Assembly: GCA_016785225.1 (NCBI GenBank)
Contig: JAFBJZ010000614.1
Coordinates: 81,001 to 145,000 of the forward strand
DNA from: Psettodes erumei
Taxonomy: Eukaryota > Chordata > Actinopteri > Pleuronectiformes > Psettodidae
Reading direction: 5' to 3'
Length of the DNA stretch: 64,000 nt
This document shows positions 12,625 through 24,698 of the stretch, piece by piece. Each line of letters opens with the position of its first letter. Within the stretch, counting starts at the first letter, position 1. The position numbers and the translations under genes are program-made. The notes beneath the pieces were generated by a model. It ran no database searches. It saw only the letters and a program-made list of their open reading frames with translations, and was not told the DNA's origin.

Positions 12625-15600
12625 TTTTTGTCATCGTTGCATAGGAAATGCACATCTTGCTTCCAGTAAATTGAGTCTGCGTGGACATGGAGTCACTAAT
12701 GGGGCCGAAAGAGATGGGCCTACACTTCACCAGTTCAACGGAAACAACAGTCGGAGAAGGGAAGAACAGAGAATAAACTAAAAACAGAACAACAGAGTGA
12801 CGACAGAGGAACTGACAGCAGTTAGTCAGTGCAAACTCACAGCTTCAGAACACAGACCATGGACAAACAATGGCATCGGACACAACTAATGGAAACTAGT
12901 TAACACTGAACAAAAGTGTAACACCAGGCCGAGGACCCGGTGCGACGGCGATGGCGGCAGAAAACACCGCCCTGTTCCGTAAAAGAGTTGTAGAGGCACA
13001 AGGTTTAAGTCAGTTCTGAGTGAAGATGGAGGCGAGGAGGCGAGGATGGAGGAACCGAACAGGTGGTGGTCGAGGTGAGGACGTCGTCTGGTTTTTGTGG
13101 TGTTTTGGGCAGTGAGAAGGGGATGATGGGACGTGTGATGGCATGAATGTGTGACTCAGACTGCTCCGGGCTGCGGGCCGCCTGGCGATGCCCGGGGCAA
13201 AGATAAAGCTCTCCTTCCTCGAGATTGTCGTGGGACAGCTACAGTTAGCTTTGCCTCCAGAGGGCCTGGCGAAAGGCAACGAGAAATGCCAACTGAGCTG
13301 ATCGATTATCTACCATATATCGGTGATTGGCTCAGATGTTCAAAACATCAACAGGCTGCAATAAGAAGTGAGTGTGGGCAGTTTTGGGCCGGAGCTAACT
13401 GTAAAAAAAAAATTCTTGCTTTTTTATCGTCTGCATTTTTTCTGTTCTAATTTTATAGTAATCAAATATTCGAGTTTCTATTCGAATCCACTTTTTAAAG
13501 GACAAATCCATTGCTTTTCTATGTTTCTTCTGTCTACAACAAATTATGTACAAGTCTAACAATTTTCCAAGCTCGCTGTCAAGGTTTATATTTCTAAATT
13601 GCACTGATTTCCATTAATTTGCTTAGCAGCAATGTAGAGCGGAAAACTTTTGAATTCAGCGGCATTGTCCTTTAACAAAACTGTCTGATCATCAACAAAG
13701 TTTGTCACAACAAAGTTTTCTAAAAGAGATACACGAGTCAAAGGAACTTTTCAGTTTCAAAGAGCCGGGCTGCATCGACTGGCTGCGAGTCGAAAACAGA
13801 GCGGAGCCACTGGAGGTGAGCTAGACAAGCCAATCGACCCCAGCTGGCCTGGGACTGGGAGGGGAGGAAGGGAGGAAGGGAGGGGGAAAGCAGGGGGGAG
13901 GGGTCTCCCAGGTGCTGGCTACCTCTTTTTCTTTCTAGGCCTTTCTCATCCTGGAGGAGCAGCGGCACGTTTGAAGTCCTGCCGGGGGAGACGCAGCGGA
14001 GGCTCGATGAGGGAGGAGGGGGATTCTGTCCTGGATAGTGCTGAGCAGTGCAGAAAAAGGCAGAGGCCATCGATTCAGTCTCCTGCAGGAAACTGCCTGG
14101 GGAGCAGGAGGATTCACCCAGAGCCACGCAGAGATTTCTCAGCCTGCTGGTCAATGGACGTGAGGGGTGGGCAGGGGGGGGGGGGCAGACCAGCCGGGTA
14201 TTTGCTGATGTTAAAAGTTAGCTGGAGATTGTCGGATTAAAACCCTGCGAGGCTGCGGCAGTCCGCAGATGGCCCGGGGCAGTCATCATGGTGGCACACC
14301 CATCAGATCAATGACAATAAACTGACACACAGTACAAAACTGTGGAGGTTCACGGTCGTTTCCAGGATGAAAGATTCCCGTGTGTGAGGATGAGGAGATG
14401 AAAATGAAGGATGAAGGAGAGGAGGTGAGACAGTTTGAGGCATATAGGGAGAGGAAAGAAAAAGAAGAGAGAGGAACCAAAACAATAACAGAACAATCTG
14501 GTTTTTGTAATTTTTTTTCTCATTTGTTGTCTTTATAACAGCTTACTAGGCGATTATGGAAGAGCATGCAGTTATATCTTATGATTATTGTACATTAGCT
14601 ATAATCAGAGGGGCCTGACAGACAGCAAAGGCTACTGGTGTTCAGAAATTTCAACAATTACAAACAATTATTGTATTCAGTATTCAGAAGAGCATTATAA
14701 TACAGGTTTTCACAGGCACTACATTTGATCTTTTTCAATATATCATGTAATATGCTGGTTTGTTTTAATTTTTCATTTCAGATTTTTCAGATTTTTCGTA
14801 TAACTCATTCGGTCCGTAGAAGCTGGGATCTGGAAACAGAAGGATCGACTGTAAAAGAAGGCAGAGGCTGAAATTTTTCACAAAGTAGATAACAAAGTCC
14901 ACGTGGGCAGGCGCACACACGTGCACAGTGTGGATGTTTGTTTTTAGTCAGTGCATAGTTCTCATGCAGATTAGACTGCTATGCTTTGATACGCTGTCAG
15001 GAAGCATGATAGTAAGTTCAAATTGTCACATTGTTCCAGCTTACCTCCCCTTCACTGGCTTGATTCAACACTTAGCACCATGTAATGGTTTTGCAACAGG
15101 ATAAATAAATATCTTTGCAAAGGAGCAGTGACACTGTAATTCATTACAGTTGAGCGCCGGAGAGCAGCTTCAGTGTTACCTGCCTCCTCGTCCAATGACT
15201 TTCCTTCATCTCTCTAAAGTGATGCCATTTGTACTCATTTCCCCGGCTCGCGCTCCGGCACAGCCGACACGGTGAAGGACATCTTCCTTCTGCTCCGCTC
15301 TCGGCTCTGATTTGGTGCCGAAGGGAACAATGGGAGAAACGGCAGTGTTTTTCACTTCACATCAGTTTAGAGCAAATGAAAGCTGCTGGAGGTGGATTTC
15401 AGGCGCCACTGAAGCTCTCTCCGTTCCTTGCACGATTGTTCTACGAGTACTGTTCGTTCGGCGTTGCTATAATTCACATACTCAGGTCTCTAAAGTGATT
15501 GAAAGTACTTCATCTCGGGTGGATTAAAAATACCCTGGTCTAAGCCTGAAGAATTCTGCCCCTCTTCATGTCAAGCCGCTCAAATTTCGATTACTTCCAA

Positions 15601-17117
15601 CCCCTCCAAATTGCAGACTTGCACAGCGGTCCGGTCTGATGGATTTGTATCTCAGGTGGTGGTGGTGGTGGTGGTGAGGGAGGGGTGGAGGGGATTATCT
15701 CTGCCCAGGAGAATTTGGACAAACGTGAAGACAACAAAGGCGTTAGCACAAAAAGCCCAGCCTTCATTCAACCCTGTTTCCTGATGGAGTGGCAGAATTC
15801 CTCAAAGTCTATATCCAAAAATCAGCTGTTGGTAGGAAATGAAGGGGGTGAAAGGGGGGGTGCAAGTGTTTCTCCTCTGGAGTTTTCAAGACAGTCTTTG
15901 ACTCCAGCTCTGTCGCTCATACTGCTGGTTGAACCGACTTTGAATCTTTTTTTTAGATTCTGGGGTGAGTGGAGGAAGTTGCGGGATCGAGGGGGCGGGG
16001 AGAAGCTCAGAGGGGCGCTTGTCAGATTGGCTTTTGAAAGGAGATTCAGCTAAATTTGTGACAGCTTGTGTCAGAAGACGTCCCTGCTGGTGTGTGTTAG
16101 CATCGTGGTGTTGGATGCAGCGTCTGGCCTTATGGGCTCGTCACTCTCTCAGCTTTATCTCTCATTTGAGTATTTGGTGTAAGGTCATTTGGAGAAGGAG
16201 AACACAGCCCCTCCCCAGCCTCCACCGCCACCACCACCCAGTGACCTGGGACTCTTCACAGCTTTAAAATCACACCACATCTTCCCTTTAATGTTTACAG
16301 TTCCAGTGGAACCTGAGTTGTTGCTCATTTCTTCCCATTTGTCCATGACTTTACTGTTAAATTTGACTATTTGCACCTTAACTCCCCATGTCAACGTTTC
16401 CAACCAGAAAACCAAAGCAACACTCTACTACCAGCAACATGGTTAAATTAAACATGGATTTGCCTTTGAAGTCACTTTAATTTCAAATGGTTTGGACGCG
16501 ATAACCTTTTATTCTGTTTCTGCTCATTTCCAGTATTTTGTGGCGTGTTCCATCCAATGGACTCATTCTGGGGTTTTATTGTTTCATGGGTTCTATAAAG
16601 GTCTATAAAGGTTATCCTGAGACATTCATGTGATTGTCTCTTTAATGCTACACTGAGAATAAAGTTTACATGTCTTTTCCTCTTTTTGGATCAACCAATC
16701 AGTTTGACTAACGCTTAGGTCAACATTTTGTGATTTCTGAGGTTTGGGTGTCTGTTGCTTGACTTTCTGTGGTTGCTACCTATCATAACACCTTTCTCTG
16801 CATAGACTAACAGAGTTTATCTTTGGCCGACCATAATTCTAGCCTCAAGTGCATCTGACAGAACATAGATGCTTTCATTAGTATGGTTTTCATTGGGAAT
16901 CAGAGGGGTTGACAGAAACAGTCATTAACAGATAAATGAATGAAGCAAGGGGGAGATCATTTTGGGCAACTACTTGGGTTAAGAATGAACTTTAAAAATC
17001 CTAGTGATGCTCAAAATTAAGGAAAAATTGAACATCTACATCTCTGCAGCAAATAAACAAACTCACTGTCGCTCCAAATTAAAATGGGGACTTGAGGTGA
17101 CTGTTTCTGTTCTGTCT

Positions 17118-17168
17118 TCTCAGATTGTAGTTTCACCTGGTCTTTACAGGTGAAACTACAATCTGAGA
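17118..17168. repeat. Perfect 22-bp inverted repeat with 7-base loop
   Basis: Seen: left arm 17118-17139 (TCTCAGATTGTAG...CACCTG) is exactly complementary to right arm 17147-17168. The loop is GTCTTTA at 17140-17146. There are no mismatches in 22 pairs, and pairing stops abruptly at the ends (T opposite T). In RNA from either strand it would fold as a stable hairpin. It lies between the two candidate nfic poly(A) signals, so it would be in the mRNA only if the distal site is used. Confidence 0.9.
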
Positions 17169-17567
17169 TATAACATAACAACTATAATAACTATAACATG
17201 AAGTCTATGTTTACACATCTACAAGTCTATTTTATGCTTTGATCTCATATTGGGTTTGCGAGTGCTGACAAAAAACACTTCCTAGTTCGCAGCACAGTTA
17301 CTACAGATGAACACAGCCAACAGGCCATCTCAGAATCTATATAGGGGTAAAAGTAAATATCTCCCATTGTGATAAAAATTGTGAAACTTGTAGTTAATGT
17401 CAGAAATGAGCAGAAACTGACCACACTCAAACTTTCTTTCATCCTGTTGACTCGTTCCTTGGCTGATTATCTGCTCCATGCATGTGATGCTGTGATGAGC
17501 AGCAGTGGATGTGTGGATGGATGGAGATCAGAGTAGACCTCCAGGCTCAGGGAGGGCTGAGTGAGGG

Positions 17568-17599
<32 letters not shown>

Positions 17600-17667
17600 T
17601 GATCTTGTGAGCCAGTGAAGAAAGAAACAGATGGAAAAGAAAAAGAATCATGTTGCATAATCAAGCT

Positions 17668-17673
17668 GTTTAT
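17668..17673 (-). terminator. nfic: Proximal poly(A) signal AATAAA (nfic candidate)
   Basis: On the minus strand, GGAAAATAAACAGC is followed by a T-rich stretch (ATTCTTTTTCTTTTCC). Use of this site would give a 3' UTR of about 5.3 kb. AATAAA also occurs near 18797, so which signals are used is open. Confidence 0.4.
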
Positions 17674-20600
17674 TTTCCTGCATGGAATGGTGAACACAAA
17701 AAAAGATGCCTAGATGCATTTATAGTAGGGGCATCCTTTGGCTGGCTATGTCATTGTCTCCTGCCTAAAACTAAACTTTAAAATGCATAAAAAACGCTCG
17801 CTTCTCTTACCAGTTTTCCTCAGAATTACCTAGATTTAGCTTCATCAACACTGATGCAACAAATAACCTTCAAACATAGAGCATACTGTAACATCCATTT
17901 ACAATGGTCTTATCACCACAGCGCCCTATACTTTTTAAGTACAGGAATATGCTATACCATCAAAGAGGAAATGTCCTTAAATACATACAAAAAGGAAAGC
18001 AAATAAAAAAAAAAAATAAAAAAAAAAAAGGAAACAGGAAAGTTTTCAACTTAAATCCAGTTCCCAGAAAACAAACCAAACCAGTTCTAGTAATGTGGCC
18101 TCGATACAAACAATCAGAAAATTCACAACACTAGTTTTTCCTCATTTAATCAATGTTACAAAAGTCCTGCATTATAAAATAGGGCAGCTTTAAAATCAGT
18201 GTAATTAATAAAACTATACAACATACAAACACGTCTCCCAGTCAGGCCGAGTGGCCCTGCTGCTCTGCCCTCCCGTCTGTTAAGAGCTAACTCTTCTCTG
18301 CATCTCTTTGCTGCTGTACCAGAACTAAATTACACACACAACACAAGAACAAAACAACACGCTGCCCAAACTATTGCTTTTATATTCTTTTTCATTTTTT
18401 TCTTTCTTTAAAAAGGGTGCAATTTTGTCGTTATCTTACACACACACAGCCAAAAGTCGCTGATTAGATGCTAGGCTGTTTCACAAGTTTTTTGTGACAC
18501 TTAAAAAAAATGTCCGTGCAATTTTTTTGAATTCCCTTCGCTCTTTTTAAGCCCTGGAAGCTGTATTTTTATTACATACTTTTTCACTATTATCATTTAT
18601 TTGATATTTAGTGCAGATAATTAAGGAAGTAATGCCCAACTCATGGCTAAAGGGTAGGCAAGAACAGAGACAAAACAAACACTAAGAGGAAACACACAAC
18701 CCACACAAGTGGAACTACTAAACCATCACAGCCAATGGCATCACATCGCTGTCCATTAAATTTGATAGATGGATTCAACACAGAACGGGTAAACAATTTA
18801 TTCACTAAAACCTCTGCCAAGCAGGGTCCTGGTTAAAATGCTAGACGTCATCAACAAGGTTATTGATTAACTGTTTTCTGTGCGATGGAAAAGAAGTTGG
18901 ACTTGTTTAAGGCTTGATTGTGACCACAGAAATGAAAATAAAAAACTTTTAGGAAAAAGAGACCCGGATGTAGTATTGTGGCTGCCTGTAGATTATCGAA
19001 ACAGGAAGGAAGGAAGTAAGGAATCCCCAAGCGACAGTGGCTCAGCTTGGCTGGAGCATCGCTGCAGGGCTGGCTTCACCATTTTTAGGGACCGATCATG
19101 GAGCACAACACCAGTCATGTGCACGCTAACTTTGGTTGAAAGTAAAGAGAAAGAAAAACCTGACTAAATATACAACAACAAAATTAGTCTAGCTGAGTGC
19201 AAGCAGGTATTGCATATTTTATGTCCTCATCATTCATATGTAGGAACAACAGAAAAAAAGGTTTTGCTGTTCGGAGATTGCAGCAACAGACATAAAATAA
19301 AATAAAAATCATCCCACCAGACAAAGGACAGGATGAAGGGGATGAGTGGGGGTAAAAATGGTTAACTGAACCGCTCTACCAGGTAGTGAGCAGTAAAAGT
19401 TCTGCCTTCTCCATCAAGATAAAGGCATGTACAAAATTTAGTGAAATGAGCACAATGTCTTCAATTGCCAATAACAGGAGAAGTGAAAGAAATGAGTGTT
19501 TTTAGCATACCACTATATTAACAGATATCAAATTCCCTGTGTATTTATCTTGTAAAAACAGATTTCCAACTGTATCAATTAAAAAAATAACAGTCCTGTT
19601 TTTAAATTTAATTACTACAAATTCATAAATCCAATGAAATTACTAGTTAAACCAAAGTGAGTTAAGCCAAACCTAATGTAACACACCCAATATTAGCTAA
19701 CGTGATTCAAAGTACATGGAACTACATGGAACTACATTGTTTAAGATGCTAAACTGAAATGTCAGGGACTATGGAATAAACTATCAAAAACAACTGCTGC
19801 TAAATTCATCAGTTAGCTCACCTGATTCAAAGGATTTTTTGCACCTGCTAGCTACAGCAACGTCATCATTTCTTGCTGTTAAATGGTTCATTAAGTCAAA
19901 TATTTTCAACAGCTAAAATAAACAGTCAGAAAGTCTGAGCCAAACCGAACACACCCTAATCATATGTAGCTATTCAGAGCATGTTAACCACTAAACTCTT
20001 TCATCAGAGAGTATGTCCTCAAACTAATTTCCACTTGTAGCTGCTAAAGTATTACCAAACTAGTAACAGTAGTGTGTTTGGTGCTCAACTGAACTGCTAA
20101 CCTGAATCAAACCTTTTTAACTGCTGCACTGAAAATGCCCTGTTCACCTAATGTTGAGACTTGGTGCCCATTTCACAAAATTTTGCCATGTTGCCACTAG
20201 TTAGCAGAAATTTGGAGATAATTTACCTGAATGCAGCTGGTGTAGATTTCACCTGTGTGGTCTGTTCAGCGCTCAGGTGGGGGGCAGAAAGCAGTGCAGC
20301 ATATGCCTGAGACCTCGTAATACTGACAATTTACCAGTGAGTTATTCTGGAAATCACAGCGTTCCTCTTCAGCTTTAACGCTTTGACGTTAATTGCTCTG
20401 GTTACAGACAAAATCTCAGGTGTGGAGGGGAAAAAAAGAAAAGAGGAAGAAACAATAAAACAAGACTCTCCACATTGGATCTTGTGCACCCTCTCAGGAC
20501 TGTCCGTAGCTCAAGGCACATTGATGAGGAACAATTGTTTTCGTGCAATTTGATAACGTTCAGATGAAAGGTTGTGGAACTGAAAAGCAGAATTGATCTG

Positions 20601-22928
20601 TTGATGAAGGAGCAAGGGAAGAAAAGAGAAATATAAAGAATGAAGAAATGCTGAGAAGCAAAGAGAGCTGGCTGTTCGTGAAGGAGAGCGATAGAAAAGG
20701 CCTTGACGGGGCCAAACCAATGTCATTGGGCCAAAGTAATAGACGGCTGTTGGCAAGTGCCTGATGTTGGGTTTACAATATAGTGTCTTTATCTCACTAA
20801 CTACATCATCTATGGAAAAATTTGTCACTAACACTAAAACATGCAGAATTTTTTTGTTCTTTTTTTTGTTACTTTTTCACTTAAATTCACTTTTGTTCGA
20901 CACTGGATGGTCGTAAGAGTGTGTGTGTGCGTGTGTGTGTATATATATTTATATATATAGTATAGGAAAGGAAAAACAAAACTGAAGTTCACTAAAATGG
21001 TAAGTTGCATGTGAAGCGCTTGGCTGCCTTGTCTATTTGTGGACGAAAGCTTCCAGAGAGTTACCCTCTGCTCTGCCTCTTTATCGCTAAACCACACCCC
21101 CTGATTACAAACTTCCGGGCCATTGGCCAACTGCAGGAATAAGTGCTTTTGATTGGACAGGAGCTCTAAGAGACCCCGCCAATCACTGGGCAGCCTGTTA
21201 CAGGGCAGCACCCGTGAAAGATTATCTCGCCAACAGAAACGGGAGAAAACATGATTTGAATTCACTTGATATTTTTTCTCCTAATTTTGCCTCATGAGAA
21301 ATTCGAATTGTTAAGTAAAACAATGTGCTCATTTAAAATAAATTAATCGCTTAGTATTTTTTCTTTTAAACAAAATGAAAAGCAGTCTTTAGCTGCAAAA
21401 AATGCTTTGAAAAATGATTGTTTAAAATTATGATATTTCTTAAAGGGATTCTTGTTCTACCATGCTAACAGCTTTTCAAGATGAACAAACAACAAATAAT
21501 AAACAATAAAAGTGAATACAGCTCCCCTTATTTCTCACAAGGCTATGGTTTCTAGTTCAACGCTGTGTTGTTGTCTTTTGTACCCCAATATTTTAGAGTC
21601 CCAGAGGTGTGAGTGGACTAGGAAGAAAAATATATATTTATATATACTTTTCAACAACTGTTTTCAACGAGCTATCTTACAAAGATATTTAACTATCCAA
21701 CAGCTAGCCAACAAAATTGCACTTTCCTCATGATCAATATTCCACTGGTAAAGTTTTACTCACTCATCTCTCTCCTGTCTGCCTGCTTTGTTTCGGACAC
21801 CAGAGTTGTCTGCCCACCCTTAGCATGTTGTAGCTTCACCCAGACTGGTGGATGGATAGAGGAGGAAGAGGAGGGGACCAGCTGAAATGACAGCTAAGAG
21901 AGAAAAATCAATGAGCCATGAAGCCAACGCCTCCCAGATAAAAGAGCTTGGATCCACCAGCATCTGGCTGCAACACTTCACATCAACAAACCGCTGCTTC
22001 CTCACATTTATAACCCCCCTCCACCTGACCTCCCCCATCATAACCCCCAGCCCTCCATGTGTAGTTCATGTAATTACTGTGAAACAGGTAGGGCGTCTGT
22101 TTGCGCCCACACCACCTCACTGTCAGGGCAGGTCTTTCCATTAAGCACTGGTCCATGTCCTTGGAAAGAGCCTCGTTGACTTCCTCCCTCCCAGTCCTGC
22201 CACCAACCAGGGGGCAGGGTTAAGTTGAGGTGGAGTCCATCCCGGAAGGTGTGTGAGGGCTTGGGGAGAGGGGGTTATTAGCTGGGGGTATCTGAGCCAG
22301 GTAACACCTCCCCTCCCCCCAACCATGTTGCATCCTGTCCTGTCCCACCAACCAAAGTGATCCCAAGCCATTGAAATTCAATGGGATGTGGGGGGATGTC
22401 AGATGGTGGGTGCAGGGAGGGCATTGTACCGCTGCAAGTCCACTAGATGCACACACTGCAGGATGATGGGAGAGTGTGTATGCAATTTCTCCAGAAGGGA
22501 AGCTCTGTGATTCAGTCTTGCAGCATTCCCAAAAAATGAAGGCTCAAACCCCCCACAAATTTTAAGCCTGGTCTGGTATCTGGGGGCTGGGGTGTGGGGG
22601 TGTGTGTGGGGGGGGGTCTGGCACTATATATGGGCATTGACATATGAACCATATGTCTACAGGACAGTCTATGACATACAGTTTTTAGAGTGGGTGTTTA
22701 ACACCAGGGTCGGGGTGCGTTTGATCCGCTGTAGCCATGCTGATGCTGCTGGGTCTCTGTATGGCGCTGGTGGGGGTGGAGTCAGGCGCAGAGGGGGAAA
22801 GGGGGTCTGTAAGGGCAGGGCAAGACAGGGCTGTCTGTTGCAGCTGGCGTCAAAGGTCAGAGGTTGAGGAGGAGGCTGCAGCAATCTGTCATACAGGTGG
22901 GTGGAGGGTGGAGGGGCCTCTGGAGTCC

Positions 22929-22943
22929 TTAGCCCAGGTACCA
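22929..22943 (-). CDS. nfic: nfic exon 11, coding part (WYLG-stop)
   Basis: The acceptor is tttccatctccacag. The exon then reads TGG TAC CTG GGC TAA, giving Trp-Tyr-Leu-Gly and a stop at 22931-22929. NFI proteins characteristically end in (S)WYLG, which fixes this tiny coding exon even though it is only four codons long. It joins exon 10 (ending ...PQQPQ) on a codon boundary. The serine usually found just before WYLG in mammals is missing here. The 3' UTR follows directly. In a +1 frame the same exon stays open to a TGA at 22891-22889, which matters if exon 9 is skipped. Confidence 0.85.
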   Translation of the reverse strand, partial: WYLG

Positions 22944-24311
22944 CTGTGGAGATGGAAAGACAAGAGTGTTACAGTGGCCCAAATCTTCAAACATGTGACA
23001 CATTGGCCAGATGCAGACTGGTTCTGCTGTCCAAACCATCTACTTCACCTCAGGTCCGCCTTAAAGATGCTGGGACATGCCAGTTTGAACAATTTTAGTT
23101 TCTGTAATGCAACATGAATTTTCTGAGAGAGAGAATTTCAAGAAAGTTGATCAGATCACCAAAAGCTGGCATGACTTAGCAAACATGGAATATCTGGAGA
23201 ACTACAGCGATGAACATCTATAGTTATATAGGAGCGAAAAAATCGTTCATTCCAGCTTTGAATGTTTTGAGGCACACCTCCAAAACTAACAAGTAACCCT
23301 TTCACATATTTGATTTGATTGAATAAATTTTCATTTGTTTGTCTCAAAGTGCTGGATGAATGAGTCACCAAAAGCACTTCAACATTTCACAGGACTTGTT
23401 CATTGGACAGAACCAAGCCAGGTTGGGATTTCGTATTCCCCAGTGGTCCTCAGAATGAAAGTGAAGCATAATTCACAGGCTGCAGGACTGCACACAAAGT
23501 CAATGGATGTAAATTGTCTCTAGGTGAAGGCGAATCTGAGTGAGTTACATATCCTCCTTGCATTCATTTAATGTTCGCTCTGGGGTCAACCGGAGGCCAA
23601 AATCTCCACTTCTATAATGTACAATTTTAAACAAGTGAACCTTTGCCTTGTTCAGCATATGTGACTTTGTTACTGTTAGAAAAGTGTACTAAAAAGTAAA
23701 TTTTACTACTAATACTAATGTTTTGAAATTAATTGAAGGTTTACTGTTTCATAGAATCATATTCCTGCCCCTCAGAGGATACACCCATTAGATTTGAATG
23801 ATCAAATGGTCTTTCGTCCAGTTCTACCCTGAGGAAGAACTTTACATTTTTAATCTCACTCATGATGATGCTGTAAGAAAAGATAAATCAATGGGATTTT
23901 TGTTTTGTGAGGCACTTTTCATATTGTTGCTGCTGAGACCACAGCAACCGACAGGGGGCACTAATAGCACTTTAAATGTGTTATTTCATGATCCATCTCC
24001 GGCTTGGGATGGACCTGGGAAGACCTCAAACACAGGACAATGTTTCTTCTGCCTTTAGTTGGGAGTTTATGACAGTTTCTGCACAATATCACCAAACTGT
24101 GTGAGTGTGTGTGTGTGTAATCCATCTCTGATAGGCCGGTATCGATCGCCAAAGGTGCATCGTTCACGTTTCATGAATCTCTCTCTCTACTCTTCCACTT
24201 CTTCCTCACTGCCCCGCCGAGTTCAAGTTCATCCCCGCCTTACATCATGTCTGGTTGCTAGGGACAACCAGACGGCCCGGGACGTGACTACCATCGTCAA
24301 GGCAACCGCAT

Positions 24312-24362
24312 CACCCATCCCACCCAACCCAACCCAACCCACCGCCGCCCACACCCCACCCC
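24312..24362 (-). repeat. (TTGGG)n-like G-rich run
   Basis: The plus strand shows CCCATCCCACCCAACCCAAC continuing in the same style. The minus strand therefore has at least six closely spaced GGG runs, including consecutive GGGTT units, a G-quadruplex-prone layout in nfic pre-mRNA. Confidence 0.75.
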
Positions 24363-24662
24363 TCCCTCCTCTTACTCTCTTTCTTTCTTTACATTCATCC
24401 TCAATCGTGGTCGCTTTCTCATCCCATCCCACTCTGCACTTCTTCTCACACTCACTCACACACACGCGCACAAAGGTATTGATTTGAAGTGAATATACAC
24501 ACACGTACACACTTTTAGAGATTGTATTTTTGAGTACTAAATGTAAAGTGAAAGTTTAAATGAAATACATGAAGGTAAATAGTTTCTCTTTTTGTGTGTG
24601 TGTGTTGCAGGGTTTCTCTGCACTCAGACCTCAGTTGCTCCTGACTCGTTGTAATTCTATTG

Positions 24663-24698
<36 letters not shown>

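Larger units (their letters stand above)
12600..22928 (-). other. nfic: Probable long 3' UTR and downstream flank of nfic
   Basis: The stretch after the nfic stop has almost no (CA)n arrays, in contrast to sequence on both sides, and is AT-rich with many homopolymer runs, as vertebrate 3' UTRs often are. Read on the minus strand, AATAAA signals followed by T-rich sequence occur at 17673-17668 and 12624-12619. The first would give a UTR of about 5.3 kb and the second about 10.3 kb. Mammalian NFI genes are known to have multi-kilobase 3' UTRs. The open frame at 20834-21265 (143 codons, minus) shows no known domain and is probably chance. The block also contains a perfect hairpin (17118-17168), an A-rich run (18004-18030) and a (GGT)n run near 15657. 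Confidence 0.45.

Noticed and set aside
20834..21265. 143-codon open frame on the minus strand in the presumed nfic 3' UTR
   Set aside because: No recognisable domain, and no sign of a start context or exon structure. A chance frame is more likely, though I cannot exclude a small peptide.
24312..24362. Interstitial telomere repeat
   Set aside because: The unit is GGGTT-like, but the vertebrate telomere unit TTAGGG is not present.
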